Assembly (NCBI RefSeq): GCF_013368755.1
Contig: NC_049562.1
Span: 3,658,001 to 3,722,000 of the forward strand
DNA: 64,000 nucleotides
From: Talaromyces rugulosus
Lineage: Eukaryota; Ascomycota; Eurotiomycetes; Eurotiales; Trichocomaceae
Reading direction: 5' to 3'
Positions 44,549 to 55,568 of the stretch are shown here, in pieces. Both the position numbers and the translations under genes were made by a program. Position 1 is the stretch's first letter; each line of letters starts with the position of its first letter. The notes beneath the pieces were generated by a model. The model was not told the origin of the DNA. It ran no database searches and worked only from the letters and a program-made list of their open reading frames with translations.

Positions 44549-45831
44549 GATCTACCTCGCACAGTTTCGTCTGAGGAGAAGTTGCTATCTGTGGCATATC
44601 GTCTCAAGTGACACTGATGCGTGCAACTCGCGGCAAGTTTGCTGCCTTCGTCCTCGATACATTTAAAACCACAAAGAGCATATGTCATGTTGGTTGAAAG
44701 TGCGTAAATAGTTTCATTCAAAAGTCACCCTCTTATAAGACTAAAGGGTATAAGACTCGTGGTGCCCCTTTTATAAATATACTCAATATATCGTCATTAT
44801 ATACCTATGTTATGATTTATTGACTTGTACGCAACAACTTTGCACATATTTGAAATTTTGGCTTCTGTCATTGGAAAATGGCCAAGTATGAACATACTTT
44901 GATGTGACCGCTATTGTTTTCAAGGCAGTGTGTTATGTGTAATATTTGACAAATTAGGAAGATTCCTAGATTAGAAAACCCGGTTTTATTTTCTTCATGT
45001 GTAGCTTTACTATCAAACATATTGTACTAGCGCACGGTCGTGGCAGGCGCATATGGAAATTTGTTCTTGGGATATTCCACCTGGTTGTCGATGAATCCAA
45101 GGGGATCGTGCTCAAGGTCATGAACCATGGAAGATCCGTTTATGAGAGGATGTGTGTGCATCGGTCTCCTAGAACAAATCATGGCTATGATGTTCGTAAT
45201 CATGTTGCACGATATACCGAGTATTGGTACAGCTACAGTTCCCGTCAGTAGCCCTAACGGAGAATATACACCCAGCCACAGTGCCGTCTTTGCTTGATGT
45301 TCTGTCTGTATTTTTCCATTCCATGGCTTGAATTATATTCTAGACCCAGTAACGGTTATAAATATCGTATGTTGTCTCTTGGTCTGGTGATTCATACATC
45401 TATGCTGCATCGTGGATGCGGGGAACGGACTCTGCTCCACCTTAGTGTAGCACGTCCTCCCTCTATTGCCATCTAGTATTTTAGGTAAAGCGATATATCT
45501 CCGATCGTAGTGAACTATTAAATAACCCCCGAAACCACACCGACTCGCTGGAATTATTAATCATATAAACAATCTTACAGCTAACTTAGGGCCCCAGCTA
45601 ATGAAGGGTTATGCACAAGGTGAACTGCCGAGTTGGATCATTATTACTACGTATTATTTAAGTAAAATAACCTCGCGAGTGAGATCGGTGGCTGCACCTA
45701 ACCCCCAAGTAGTCAAAGTACTACTGGGCGAGACGGGTAATAATATCCTTGGATTCTTCCTTGCTTACCGTTCTTAACTTCTTAGGCCTTGTTTATTACG
45801 TATTAAAAAAAAAGGCTAGTAACCCCCCTCT

Positions 45832-45888
45832 CTCCACGAACGCGACTCCGCGCGCCCCCCGCTGGAAGGATCAGCCCGATGTTTAGCC
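45832..45888. promoter_or_regulatory. Distal XlnR-type and CreA-type sites
   Basis: TTTAGCC at 45882-45888 is GGCTAAA on the minus strand, the XlnR consensus. CCCCGC at 45857-45862 and CTCCAC at 45832-45837 fit SYGGRG (CreA) on the minus strand. They are about 1.6 kb from the GH3 start, so relevance is uncertain. Confidence 0.35.
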
Positions 45889-46933
45889 GGGAGTCAAAGT
45901 CACCTGTTGTTACATTGGAGAAAATTAGTTTTGTTTATTTCATGCGCCGTGAGATTTAATTATGATGAGTATTCATTGTTGGGAAAGAATAATAATAATA
46001 ATGACTTGAAGTTGTATATTAATAATATGTGTCAAATGCCAATGACGTGGAGCTCGGATCTATGCTTTACATACATACTTGCTGCATATAAGCGCAAGGA
46101 TTAGTGCATTATAGCAAACCCTATGCGACATTCTAAAAAAAAAAAGGTTAGAAACTTCCAGAAGCCGCGATTGCTCTTCATCTCGCATTGCTCTTGATGA
46201 TACAGCAATCGATAACAACTATGATGTAGAACCACACGTGGAAAAAAGCTGATCATCATCGTTTTTGGCGAGATCGACAGGGGAGGAGGAGTTTTATCCG
46301 GTCATTTCTTTAATTTTTTTTCCCTCTCATTTGCATTTGCCGCCTTCGTGAGCTGGGAGATTGGCGATGTGACATAGAGTGGTATGTAGTAGTACTACTA
46401 AAATATTGTCGAGTAGCGATTGAGTGCTCTCGAGTCGTTAGGGATTTGACATGTTGACGCGCGCAGAGAAAAAAGGTTTGCGGGAAGGGGACTTTCCATT
46501 TTGGGTAATGAGCTAGTCTATAACCAGAAAGAAGGTTTGTCGATCCCCCGGCCGGTAATTTACCCGCCTCGCATTTCCGTAATAATACGACAAAGGCGCC
46601 GAGGTGTTGCTGACATCAACAAGACTCACGACACGGGATGCACTAATTAGTTCTCCATACGTACGTGCCAAAATGGCACCCATGGGTCCAGAGGGATGAT
46701 GCCAATGGTAGGGGGAACCAGCAAGTGCATCCGAGCGTGATCCCTGCATGTAATTTAATTCCGCCCATGCCTTGCCCTGCACGAATCTTTCGTCACTCGT
46801 GGCATGCTGGTGGACTGCCAAGAGAATGTGCACAGAATCATGTGCCGTTATTATTAACAAAGAGTATTAAACAACAAACAACAGTATTATTAAATGTATG
46901 TTGTGTTGTCGACGACAACAACGGAACTGTTGG

Positions 46934-46957
46934 CGTTACGTTACGTTACGTTACGTT
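46934..46957. repeat. Pentamer tandem repeat CGTTA, 4.8 copies
   Basis: Perfect CGTTA tandem, about 520 bp upstream of the GH3 start. Not a known telomere repeat. Confidence 0.9.
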
Positions 46958-47355
46958 GGGCGGTAATTACCGAAGGTTAGCTTTCCCCACTCATACAGGA
47001 ACCAGCTTGTTGGTTTCCGGGGAGCTTCACAATGTTTCTTTGTACCTGTATAGAACTGATGGAGAGCACAAAAATAAGAAAACAAAATGAAACAAAGCAA
47101 AAATAATTGCAGAATGACTTTGTTAGACACTCACCACAAACCAGTGAACTAGTTTACCCATGCAATTCTCTCACCCGGGATTGGGACTGGTACTATTATT
47201 TATTATTGTATTATATCTGTCTGTATTAGGCTGTATCGAGACCCCACAAGGCTTGCTCATGAGTCTGTTCTGTAAGTAATAATAATGTATGCTCATGCTC
47301 CGCTCCTACCAGCCCAGTCATTCGCCCCTCACCTCCTCCTCTCCCCCCCCCTGCT

Positions 47356-47399
47356 CTCCACCCTGCTCTCTCCACCCTTTCTTTCATTATTATTTATAA
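47356..47399 (+). promoter_or_regulatory. Paired CreA-type sites and TATA-like element before GH3 gene
   Basis: Two CTCCAC hexamers (47356-47361 and 47370-47375; GTGGAG on the other strand, fitting SYGGRG) lie 14 bp apart. A TTTATAA element follows at 47393-47399, about 75 bp before the ATG. Closely spaced CreA sites are the classic arrangement for carbon repression of fungal cellulase genes. Binding is inferred. Confidence 0.5.
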
Positions 47400-47472
47400 C
47401 CCGGCTGTTACGCTGCCTCGAGCCCGAGAACCCCGTCTACTCCGATCGTACGTACTTTGACCATCACGCACG

Positions 47473-50275
47473 ATGAGGAACGAGTGGCTTGTAGCTCTTG
47501 CTGCTGCGGCAGTCGCCCACGGCGAAGTAAGAAGCTGCAATTCTCTCAATTGATCTCTTCTAACCAATTGATTTACCTAGGACCTAGCACATTCCCCTCC
47601 CTCTTATCCATCTCCATGGGCCAATGGCCAAGGTGAATGGGCCGAGGCCTACCAGAAGGCCGTCGATTTCGTTTCACAATTGACATTGGTCGAAAAGGTC
47701 AACCTGACCAGCGGTATTGGGTACGTCGACCATAGACAGGAATATCATGGAACAAGAACACTGACGGCTTGGCTAGTTGGGAAGGAGGACAATGTGTGGG
47801 AAACAGTGGAAGCATCCCTAGCAAGGACTTCCCCGGTCTCTGCATGCAGGACTCTCCGCTCGGCGTTCGTTTCGGTATGTTGTGGTCTTGGGCTCTAAAA
47901 GAAATGGGTTGGATGATTGCTGATGAAGCGCTGTGCAACAGCTGACTACGTGTCTGCCTTCCCCGCTGGCATTAACGTTGCCGCTACCTGGGACCGCGAT
48001 CTTGCCTACAAACGCGGCCAGGCAATGGGTTCGGAGCACCGAGACAAAGGTGTCGACGTCCAGCTCGGTCCTGTTGCTGGCCCGCTGGGCAGAACCCCCG
48101 AAGGAGGCCGTAACTGGGAGGGCTTTTCCCCGGATCCAGTCTTGACCGGACACCTGATGGGAAAAACCATCGAGGGCATCCAGGACGTCGGTGTCATTGC
48201 TTGTGCAAAGCACTACATTGGTAACGAACAGGAGCACTTCCGCCAGGGCTCCCAGGGCAACTACACCGTCTCCGACGCCATCAGTTCTAACATCGACGAC
48301 AAGACCCTGCACGAGCTGTATCTGTGGCCATTCGCCGATGCCGTCCGCGCCGGTGTCGGTTCCTTCATGTGCTCCTACAACCAGGTGAACAACAGCTATG
48401 CTTGCGGTAACAGTTATCTGTTGAACCATGTGCTCAAGGGTGAGCTCGACTTCCAAGGCTTTGTCATGACCGACTGGAGTGCGCAACACAGCGGTGTCGG
48501 AGACGCCCTTGCTGGAACCGACATGGATATGCCCGGTGATGTTGCTTTTGACAGTGGCACTGCTTTCTTTGGATCTAACTTGACTATCGCTGTGCTCAAC
48601 GGAACCGTTCCCGAGTGGCGTGTTGATGACATGGCTGTCCGTATTATGTCTGCCTATTATAAGGTTGGCCGGGACCGTACTCGCGTTCCCACCAACTTCG
48701 ACTCGTGGTCCCAAGATACTTATGGCCCCCTGCAATTCTACGCCAATGAGACCTACACCAAGATTAACGACCATGTTGATGTTCGTGCCGACCACGCCAA
48801 GATCATCCGAGAAATCGGTAGCGCCAGCGCTGTTCTTCTCAAGAACGTCAATGGTGCTCTCCCTTTGACCGGAACCGAGAAGAGCGTCGGTGTCTTCGGC
48901 GCAGATGCCGGTTCTAACCCTGGCGGCGTCAACGGCTGCGCTGATCGCGGGTGTGACGAGGGCACTTTGGCTATGGGATGGGGTAGCGGTTCGGACAACT
49001 TCCCTTATCTGGTCACTCCTGAGCAGGCAATTCAAGCCGAGGTCATCAAGAACGGAGGTGTCTTCACCGCCATCACCAACCAGAGTGCCACGGACCTGGC
49101 CCAGGCTGCCGCTAGACAGGCATCGTGAGTACTTGATCAAAGAGTAGCACATATGAAATAGAGACTAACATATAAGCAGGGTATCTCTGGTTTTTGCCAA
49201 CGCCGATTCTGGAGAAGGTTACATTGATGTCGATGGCAACACTGGTGATCGCAACAACCTGACCCTTTGGCAAAATGGCGAGGCCTTGATCAACGCTGTT
49301 GCAAGCGAATGCAACAACACTATCGTGGTCCTCCACACCGTGGGGCCCGTTCTGGTTGAGAGCTGGTTGCACCACCCCAACATCACTGCCGTTCTCTGGG
49401 CCGGATTGCCCGGACAGGAGAGTGGAAACTCCTTGGTCGATGTCCTTTACGGCACCGTCAACCCAGGTGGAAAGACTCCTTTCACCTGGGGTAAGCAGCG
49501 CTCTGACTGGACAACGGATATTCTCTACGCCCCTAACAATGGCGAGGGTCCTCCCCAGCAAGACTTCACCGAGGGTATCTTCATCGACTACCGTCACTTT
49601 GACAAGGCCGACATCACTCCCACCTTTGAGTTCGGCTACGGTCTGAGCTACACTGGCTTTTCCTTCTCGGGACTTGACGTCAAGCCCGAGCCCGCTGCAC
49701 CTTATACTCCCACCAAGGGCAAGACCGGAGCAGCTCCTACGTTTGGCAGTGTCAAGGATGCCTCTGCTTACGTCTACCCTGACGACATCAACCGCATCGA
49801 CGCCTACATTTACCCGTACATCAACTCTACCGACTTGAAGGCTTCTTCCGGTGACCCCCACTACGGCTGGGACTCGAAGAAGTACATTCCCAAGGGTGCC
49901 CAAGACGGCTCGGCTCAGCATCTCAACCCAGCTGGCGGCAGCCCTGGTGGTAACTCTGGCTTGTATGATGTTGTCGCTACCGTCTCAGTGGACATCAAGA
50001 ATACCGGCGCTGTCGTTGGTGACGAAGTTCCTCAAGTCTACATCTCTCTTGGCGGCCCTAACGAGGCACCCAAGGTGCTCCGTGCCTTTGAACGTATCAC
50101 GATCCAACCGGGTCAACAAACCACATGGACTACTACCCTGACTCGACGAGATGTCTCCAACTGGGACACCGCCAGCCAGAACTGGGTGGTCACTGACTAC
50201 CCCAAGACAGTTTACGTTGGCAATTCGTCGCGAAACCTGCCCCTCAAGGCTACTTTGACTTTGAACAGCTCTTGA
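47473..50275 (+). CDS. Secreted GH3 beta-glucosidase
   Basis: Hydrolyses cellobiose and other beta-glucosides outside the cell. Exons are 47473-47526, 47581-47720, 47777-47874, 47942-49124 and 49180-50275, giving 856 residues, near the 860 of Aspergillus BGL1. A signal peptide ([17 protein letters not shown]) opens the protein. The (beta/alpha)8 domain has [44 protein letters not shown], the [12 protein letters not shown] substrate loop and the nucleophile Asp in [13 protein letters not shown] (about residue 275). The alpha/beta sandwich follows ([36 protein letters not shown]), then the insertion loop and a C-terminal fibronectin-III-like domain ([20 protein letters not shown]). Many N-glycosylation sequons are present. 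Two introns fall inside the first 130 codons. Confidence 0.96.
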
Positions 50276-50743
50276 TTTTTGAACAGTGCTTGGGACTCCT
50301 TCCTTTTCAGGTCCTTGTTCTACTTTTGTATAAATAATTAAATACCTTGCTGACAGTCTTTAATTAATTTTTTTTTTTGGTGCCTTCAATGGTTGTGTGT
50401 GAATGTCGTACATTTAACTCTTTGGCAAAAAGGCAACACAAGTAGTAGGGCTTGCCACCGCGATATTTATCGTCATAGGATACCTTAGACAACCTCTATT
50501 TTAAATGACTAAGCTTATCGGTGTGTCTAATTATAACCGGGCCTATCGGCTCATCAAAGAAAGAAGTTTCTTGTTGGTCAAGTGGGGGAGTCGCGAGTAG
50601 AGCTATAAGTTGCTTGCATGCTATCCATTTACTTCCATCGTTTAGTTGAGAACCCATACGCCTACAAGTCCTCTGCACTATCAATACATCGATTTTCATA
50701 ATAGTTTTGAAAACAGATCCAAGCTGATTTACATGCTTGAACC
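50276..50743. other. Intergenic between GH3 and MFS genes
   Basis: 468 bp containing the GH3 3' region (T run near 50370) and the promoter of the following permease. No gene seen. Confidence 0.4.
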
Positions 50744-52175
50744 ATGGAGGTTGCAAATCCGTACCAAGAGCGAGACATCGAGAGGGAAGAAACTCGCAGT
50801 TTAAACCAGGCAGCCACACAAAACGAAGAAGAAACCGCACCGCCGCATGCTGTCAATATTGCAACTAGATGGAATGAATCGAAAACCACAATATGGAAGG
50901 TGACAGCTACGTTTTGGTGTATGTTGGTGATGGGAGCCAACGATGCTGCGTATGGAGCGATAATACCATATGTTTGTCTCCATTTCTCTTGTCTTGATAA
51001 TCATTCTGAGAAACTTTCTTTCAGCTGGAGCTCTATTATCGTAAGAGCTATACGATCATTTCACTGGTTTTCCTTGCGCCCTTTGCCGGCTACACAGTCT
51101 CGGCCGTTCTCAGCAATTTGATCCATCAGCATTTCGGCAGGAGAGGCATCGCCATGATTGGGCCTGGGTGTCATTTGCTTGCCTTTGCAATTATCTCGAT
51201 CCATCCACCTTTCCCTGTCCTTGTGACTATGTTTTTATTTATAGGTTTTGGCAGTGGCATTCAAGATGCAGCTTGGAATGTGTGGGTTGGAAACATGGCG
51301 AATTCGAATGAGGTCCTCGGGTTTATGCATGGATTTTATGGCGTGGGAGCAACGGCGAGTCCCCTGATTGCTACATCCTTGATCACCAAGGCTGGTTGGG
51401 AGTGGTTTAATTTTTACTATCTCTTGGTATTTATCTACACTCCTTTTCATTTTCCACAAAATGTATAGAAACTAACAAGAGAACATAGGCTGGAGCAGCT
51501 GTGATTGAGTTTGTCTACGCTGTTAGTGCTTTCTGGAATGAGACCAGTTCAAAGTACAAACAAGAGAGCCCCATTTCTCCCGGCAGAGGAGGAGGCGCAT
51601 TCTCTCAAACGCGTCTCGCCTTGACATATCAGGCTACATGGACATGTGCTATATTCCTCTTTCTCTACGGCGGTGTAGAGGTAGCCATCGGAGGCTGGAT
51701 AGTCGTTTTCATGACAAACGTCCGCGACGGCAGCGCATTTGCATCGGGAATGACGGAGACAGGTTTCTGGCTGGGGATCACCGTCGGTCGATTCGTCCTG
51801 GGGTTTGTATCGCCCAGGCTCGGAGAAAGACTGGCTATTGCCATATACCTCTCCCTTTCCATCGCGCTCGAGCTTATCTTTTGGCTCGTGCCTGATTTCA
51901 TTGTTTCTGCGCTGGCTGTGTCATTTGTGGGCTTCTTTTTGGGAACAATTTTCCCTTGTGTTGTGGTAGTGGCAACACGTCTGTTGCCGAAGCATATTCA
52001 TGTTGCTGCTATTGGGTTTACGGCTGCGTTGTCGATGGGGGGAGGCTCTGTTTTCCCGTTCATGATCGGCGCGATTGCGCAGGCAAAGGGTGTCAAGGTT
52101 CTGCAGCCGGTTTTGCTGGCGATGCTGGCTGTGGCGTTGGCAATATGGGCAGTGTTGCTGAAGTTTTCTCAATAA
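50744..52175 (+). CDS. MFS permease (fungal Bsc6/fucose-permease-like)
   Basis: Exons are 50744-50971, 51025-51426 and 51489-52175, all phase 0, giving 438 residues. Hydrophilic N-terminus of about 48 residues, then about twelve hydrophobic segments. Motifs include WCMLVMGANDAAYGAIIPYLE in TM1, FGRRGIAMIGPGCHLLAF, GFGSGIQDAAWNVWVGNM in TM4, LHGFYGVG-like FMHGFYGVGATASPLIAT in TM5, and, in the second half, FLYGGVEVAIGGWIVVFM and GRFVLGFVSPRLGERLA. This set fits the FucP/Bsc6-type fungal MFS proteins rather than sugar porters or drug exporters. Substrate unknown. It directly follows the beta-glucosidase, which is suggestive but not proof of sugar uptake. Confidence 0.92.
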
Positions 52176-52655
52176 AGCTGTCAAGTTGACAGTGCAGTGA
52201 CAAGAAAAGGCAGGTTCTATAGGTCTATATAACGCTAAGTCTATCCGGTACTAGCGTGGGAAGAAGCTGGGCCTCGGTAGTGTTGGCGGCGAGCCATGGA
52301 ATGTATATATTGATGATTTTAACTCTATATGAATATTAAATTTTTATTTGATTTAATTTTTTATGACTTGAATATAACCTCTTATTAACTTGAGCTTTTC
52401 CTACTGGATTGTGACCGTATCGAGAGGTGGGCATTTCACGTGACTCTCGGGTCATTATTGGCCAAGCGGCACAGGCACGAATCGACGTCATCCACGGAAA
52501 GCTCGCATGTGCTTTTCCTGTCTGCCATCTGTCCACGTCCGTTTGTCGGATCATTACACTCTCTTCATGCCATAGCCATATACATTTCTATCAGTCTGCT
52601 AGCTGCATTTATTGCGTGCATTCTCCACGGGCAACCAGTCAATCGGTCAACAACC
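52176..52655. promoter_or_regulatory. Upstream region of the FIT-family gene
   Basis: 480 bp. The reading frame of the next gene stays open upstream as far as a GTG at 52440, but the first good ATG is at 52656. TA-rich around 52320-52370. No separate gene seen. Confidence 0.4.
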
Positions 52656-53694
52656 ATGGCGACTTCTTCACGCAGCGTCTCTCCCACACAGAGCAAGGCA
52701 AACCGCCGAGCACCACCGGCAATAGCTCTGATCATATACCCCATCACATTAATCGTCGGCTCGATATTCTCTGCCATTTCGCCGACTGCACGCCCACCGT
52801 CGCGAGGCTCCTCTGACCCGGCGAGTGCACTGGCCCCAACCATTGCGGCCGACATCAACGTCCCCGACGGCCATTCAAGTCCCGTGAACTACTTTGCCCG
52901 GAAAAACAACATATTCAACCTTTATTTCGTCAAGATCGGATGGGTGTGGATAACTTTTGCATTTTTTGCGCTACTTCTTACTCAACCATACTTCACCAAG
53001 GCCCCGTCAGGTCTTCGTGGGAAAAGATCCGCACAGGCGCTTCTTCGATATTCGATTGTGACGCTCGCTTGGTTCTTGACAACACAGTGGTTTTTTGGGC
53101 CTGCGGTTATTGACCGGGCCTTTGTGCTGACCGGTGGGAAATGCGAATCATTGACACCACTAGCCGCAGCAGCAGGAGGAGGACTCGCAGTTGATTCGTG
53201 GGAGGAAATAAAACTTATTTTCACGGCGGCTGCCTGTAAAGTGGCCGGCGGCGTATGGAGGGGTGGACACGATGTGAGCGGACATGTCTTTATGCTTGTC
53301 TTGGGCAGTGCCTTTTTGGGCTTCGAAACTCTAGGCGCGTCTCGTTCCTATCTAAACGTAGCTGGATCCGAGGCTAAAGCGAAAGATGACTCGGACGATG
53401 ATAGTACATCAGATAACGAGGATGATGATGACTCGGTGCCAATTTTTGCGCGGAGATTTGCGTGGGGTGTTGCTGGACTGAGTTGGTGGATGCTCTTCAT
53501 GACTGCTATTTGGTTTCATACATGGTTAGAAAAGGTGAGACCCCCCCATACATATCGTTATAAATGTAGGAGAGGCTGACGAGTTTGAAAAGCTTTCGGG
53601 ATTGGCTATCTCCCTTGGAGTCGCCTACGTCACATACCTGCTCCCCCAGAGCCTTTTACCATGGCGAGATATAACTGGAATCCCGGGTTTGTAA
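52656..53694 (+). CDS. FIT2/Scs3-family lipid-droplet protein (acyl-CoA diphosphatase family)
   Basis: ER membrane protein of the fat-storage-inducing transmembrane family, needed for normal lipid droplet budding. Exons are 52656-53534 and 53593-53694, giving 326 residues; the intron (58 bp) ends GACGAGTTTGAAAAG. The family signature GGHDVSGHVFMLVLGSAFLGFE is at about residue 203, with the first catalytic-type His at 205. The second His sits in WFHTWLEK (about 288). About six hydrophobic segments are visible (IALIIYPITLIVGSIFSAI, VWITFAFFALLLTQPYF, YSIVTLAWFLTTQWFFGPAV and later ones). An acidic Asp/Glu stretch at about 245-260 interrupts the luminal or cytosolic loop. The final exon gives LSGLAISLGVAYVTYLLPQ and a short tail. 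Confidence 0.92.
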
Positions 53695-53879
53695 TTTGAT
53701 TATGCCTGGCTGCATTATTTGCCTGTGCAATACATTCGCATAAAACTGATATATTTAATTGCAATTCTATAACACTTTCATATACAATGCGAGTTTTAAA
53801 ATGTATATAATAGAATTATAACTTGGCTCGTGATATGGAACGTAGCTCAGAGCTATCTAACATTGACACTGCCTTGACC

Positions 53880-55293
53880 TTATGGAATCGTTTTTGGCTC
53901 CGGTCCAAGGTAGCCAGAACGAAATGCTTATCCTCGTCAGCATTGTAGAAACTTGAAAAAAAAAGCTGATACTAACCTCCCGGAATCAAAGCCGACGAAT
54001 ACATGACTCTAGTAATAGGACGCAAGTCTTCCGGAGTCAGCGAAGTCTCCTTGGGCGACAGAGAGATTTCCATATATGGCTCCCACGCGGAGAGAACCGC
54101 ATCTGAATACGACTCGAGATCGATGGCGCGCTCCTTGTCCGTCGACTTCTCGGAGTGGCATTTGATGCCTAAGCTGGTGCCGAACTCGCGGAATGCCAGG
54201 CGGTATTTGATGTTGCGAGAGAGGTAGCGGTCGATTTCAAAGAGCTCGTCTGGGATAAGGTTTTAGCAAAGTAGTAGCGGGGTGAATAGGAAATGTTGCG
54301 TCGTATACATATTTGTTGAAAGCATTTCCCTGCCAGTTTAGAAGCCCAGCTTTCCCGGTCCGAAAACCAGTGTGAAGTCCACAGCGTCATACCCAGATCC
54401 AGCGGGTCGGTCGACACAAAATGCTCACCTTTACGCTCCATAACGCGCTTGTAGTCGGAAATCTCTTCATTCAAAACCTGCTCCTGCCCATCATTCGTAG
54501 CCATTGCCGCGGCTTGCAAAAGACGACACACCACATACCCATCAATGGGATCTAGATTGCCCTCCGACGGGACCAGCGAGATGGACAAGTCCATACTCAT
54601 CTTCCACACCATGCGCGGCCGAGTTGATTCACGATTAACAAAAAACCGAGGATGAATCGCCTGAGCCAGCGCAACGGCCTGGTTGTTGTACTTTGGCTCA
54701 GCCGTCGCGAGCGACAGCCGGTTGAGCGCAAACATCCAGATTGTGAGATAGTGATGGTACTGGCCGTCGCCATCGACTCCAGTCTCATCGAATTTGCCGA
54801 TGCGTAGGCCGCCACCTAGCGGGTTCTCGTCTGTCGCACCGGGGAGACGGGCTGTACCGTCGCGCGTGCGACCCAGCACATCGTGCACGGTTTCGACGAG
54901 GCGGCGGGCTAGAGTTAGGTATTTGTTGCCGGTGGTGGTGGTGCTTGATGATGATTTGGTCCATTCGCGATGCAGAGTGATGAAATTGATGACTCCGAAT
55001 GCATCCGTCCAGAGATATCGTCCTCGATGGCCGCCTGATTTCGGAGGTGGCGTCCATTCTTCTGGGTTTTTGATGTCCGCGAAACTGCCATAGATCGACT
55101 CCATCGACTGCTCAAAGCGAGCTAGGCTTGTGGCCGGTGAAGAGTCATTGTCGCAGGGACTCGCGCTACTCATGCTGGCATATAGTTTCCGAATAGGGCA
55201 ACCTTGAATAATTACCGGAAAGGGGAATATCTTGGTCTTGGCGAAGCGAGAACGAGAACCAACTCGGGCCAAAACGCGCAGCGACATGTACAT
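53880..55293 (-). CDS. Conserved hypothetical protein, (alpha/alpha)-barrel-like
   Basis: Exons are 55293-54309, 54249-53977 and 53926-53880, giving 434 residues. The second donor GTATAC and an acceptor after TCCCAG restore the block IYDELFEIDRYLSRNIKYRLAFREFG. The last intron is read as GTTAGT...GCTGACGAGGATAAG and leaves a 15-residue tail. The repeated aromatic/acidic helices (RYLWTDAFGVINFITL, GDGQYHHYLTIWMFALNRLSLAT, NLDPIDGYVVCRLL, LDLGMTLWTSHWF) resemble a six-hairpin type of fold. No known family is assigned, though similar bacterial proteins may exist. The first 40 residues are basic and could be a mitochondrial presequence; alternatively translation begins at the Met at 55173 (MSSASPC), giving 394 residues. 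It shares its promoter with the divergent erythromycin-esterase-like gene. Confidence 0.82.
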
Positions 55294-55568
55294 GTATACT
55301 TGGCAAGCGTGTTTCTAGATGGCATGAAATAATTATATTCAATATTTCCGACATCGAGCATTTTTCTTGTGAAGTCATAATGACTAGCGGCGCTTAATGT
55401 GGCACTTGACGGATGGATGATATCATGTCTGGTTCTGAATGGCGGAAGCAACCAGAGGCAAACCAGACAGTATAAATGAGACCTAGAACAGACAGACCCC
55501 CCCCAAAAGTCTTTAGAAAACGTCTGATTTTCCAAGTCTGGATATTTATGATCTCAAAACTAAGCAGA
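55294..55568. promoter_or_regulatory. Shared promoter of the head-to-head pair, with TATA box
   Basis: 275 bp between divergent starts. TATAAA at 55471-55476 precedes the plus-strand gene by 98 bp, followed by a C run at 55497-55504. The TATA overlaps the first in-frame ATG (55476), arguing that translation begins later, at 55548 or 55569. Confidence 0.6.

Larger units (their letters stand above)
44549..47472. other. Intergenic, 2.9 kb, upstream of the beta-glucosidase
   Basis: No gene supported. Short frames (44997-45251, 45294-45476, 46513-46860, 46665-47090) show no family look. Regulatory-looking content is annotated separately: an XlnR-type site, CreA-type sites, a CGTTA tandem repeat and a TATA-like element. 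Confidence 0.5.

Noticed and set aside
47818..49921. Two long minus-strand open frames (444 and 269 codons) opposite the GH3 gene
   Set aside because: They mirror the codon bias of the real gene, span its introns and exons without splice logic, and show no family resemblance.
53951..53976. 25 bp intron (GTTAGT to TTTCAAG) in the helical-protein gene
   Set aside because: Too short for a fungal intron and shifts the frame; the acceptor at 53927 gives a sensible end instead.
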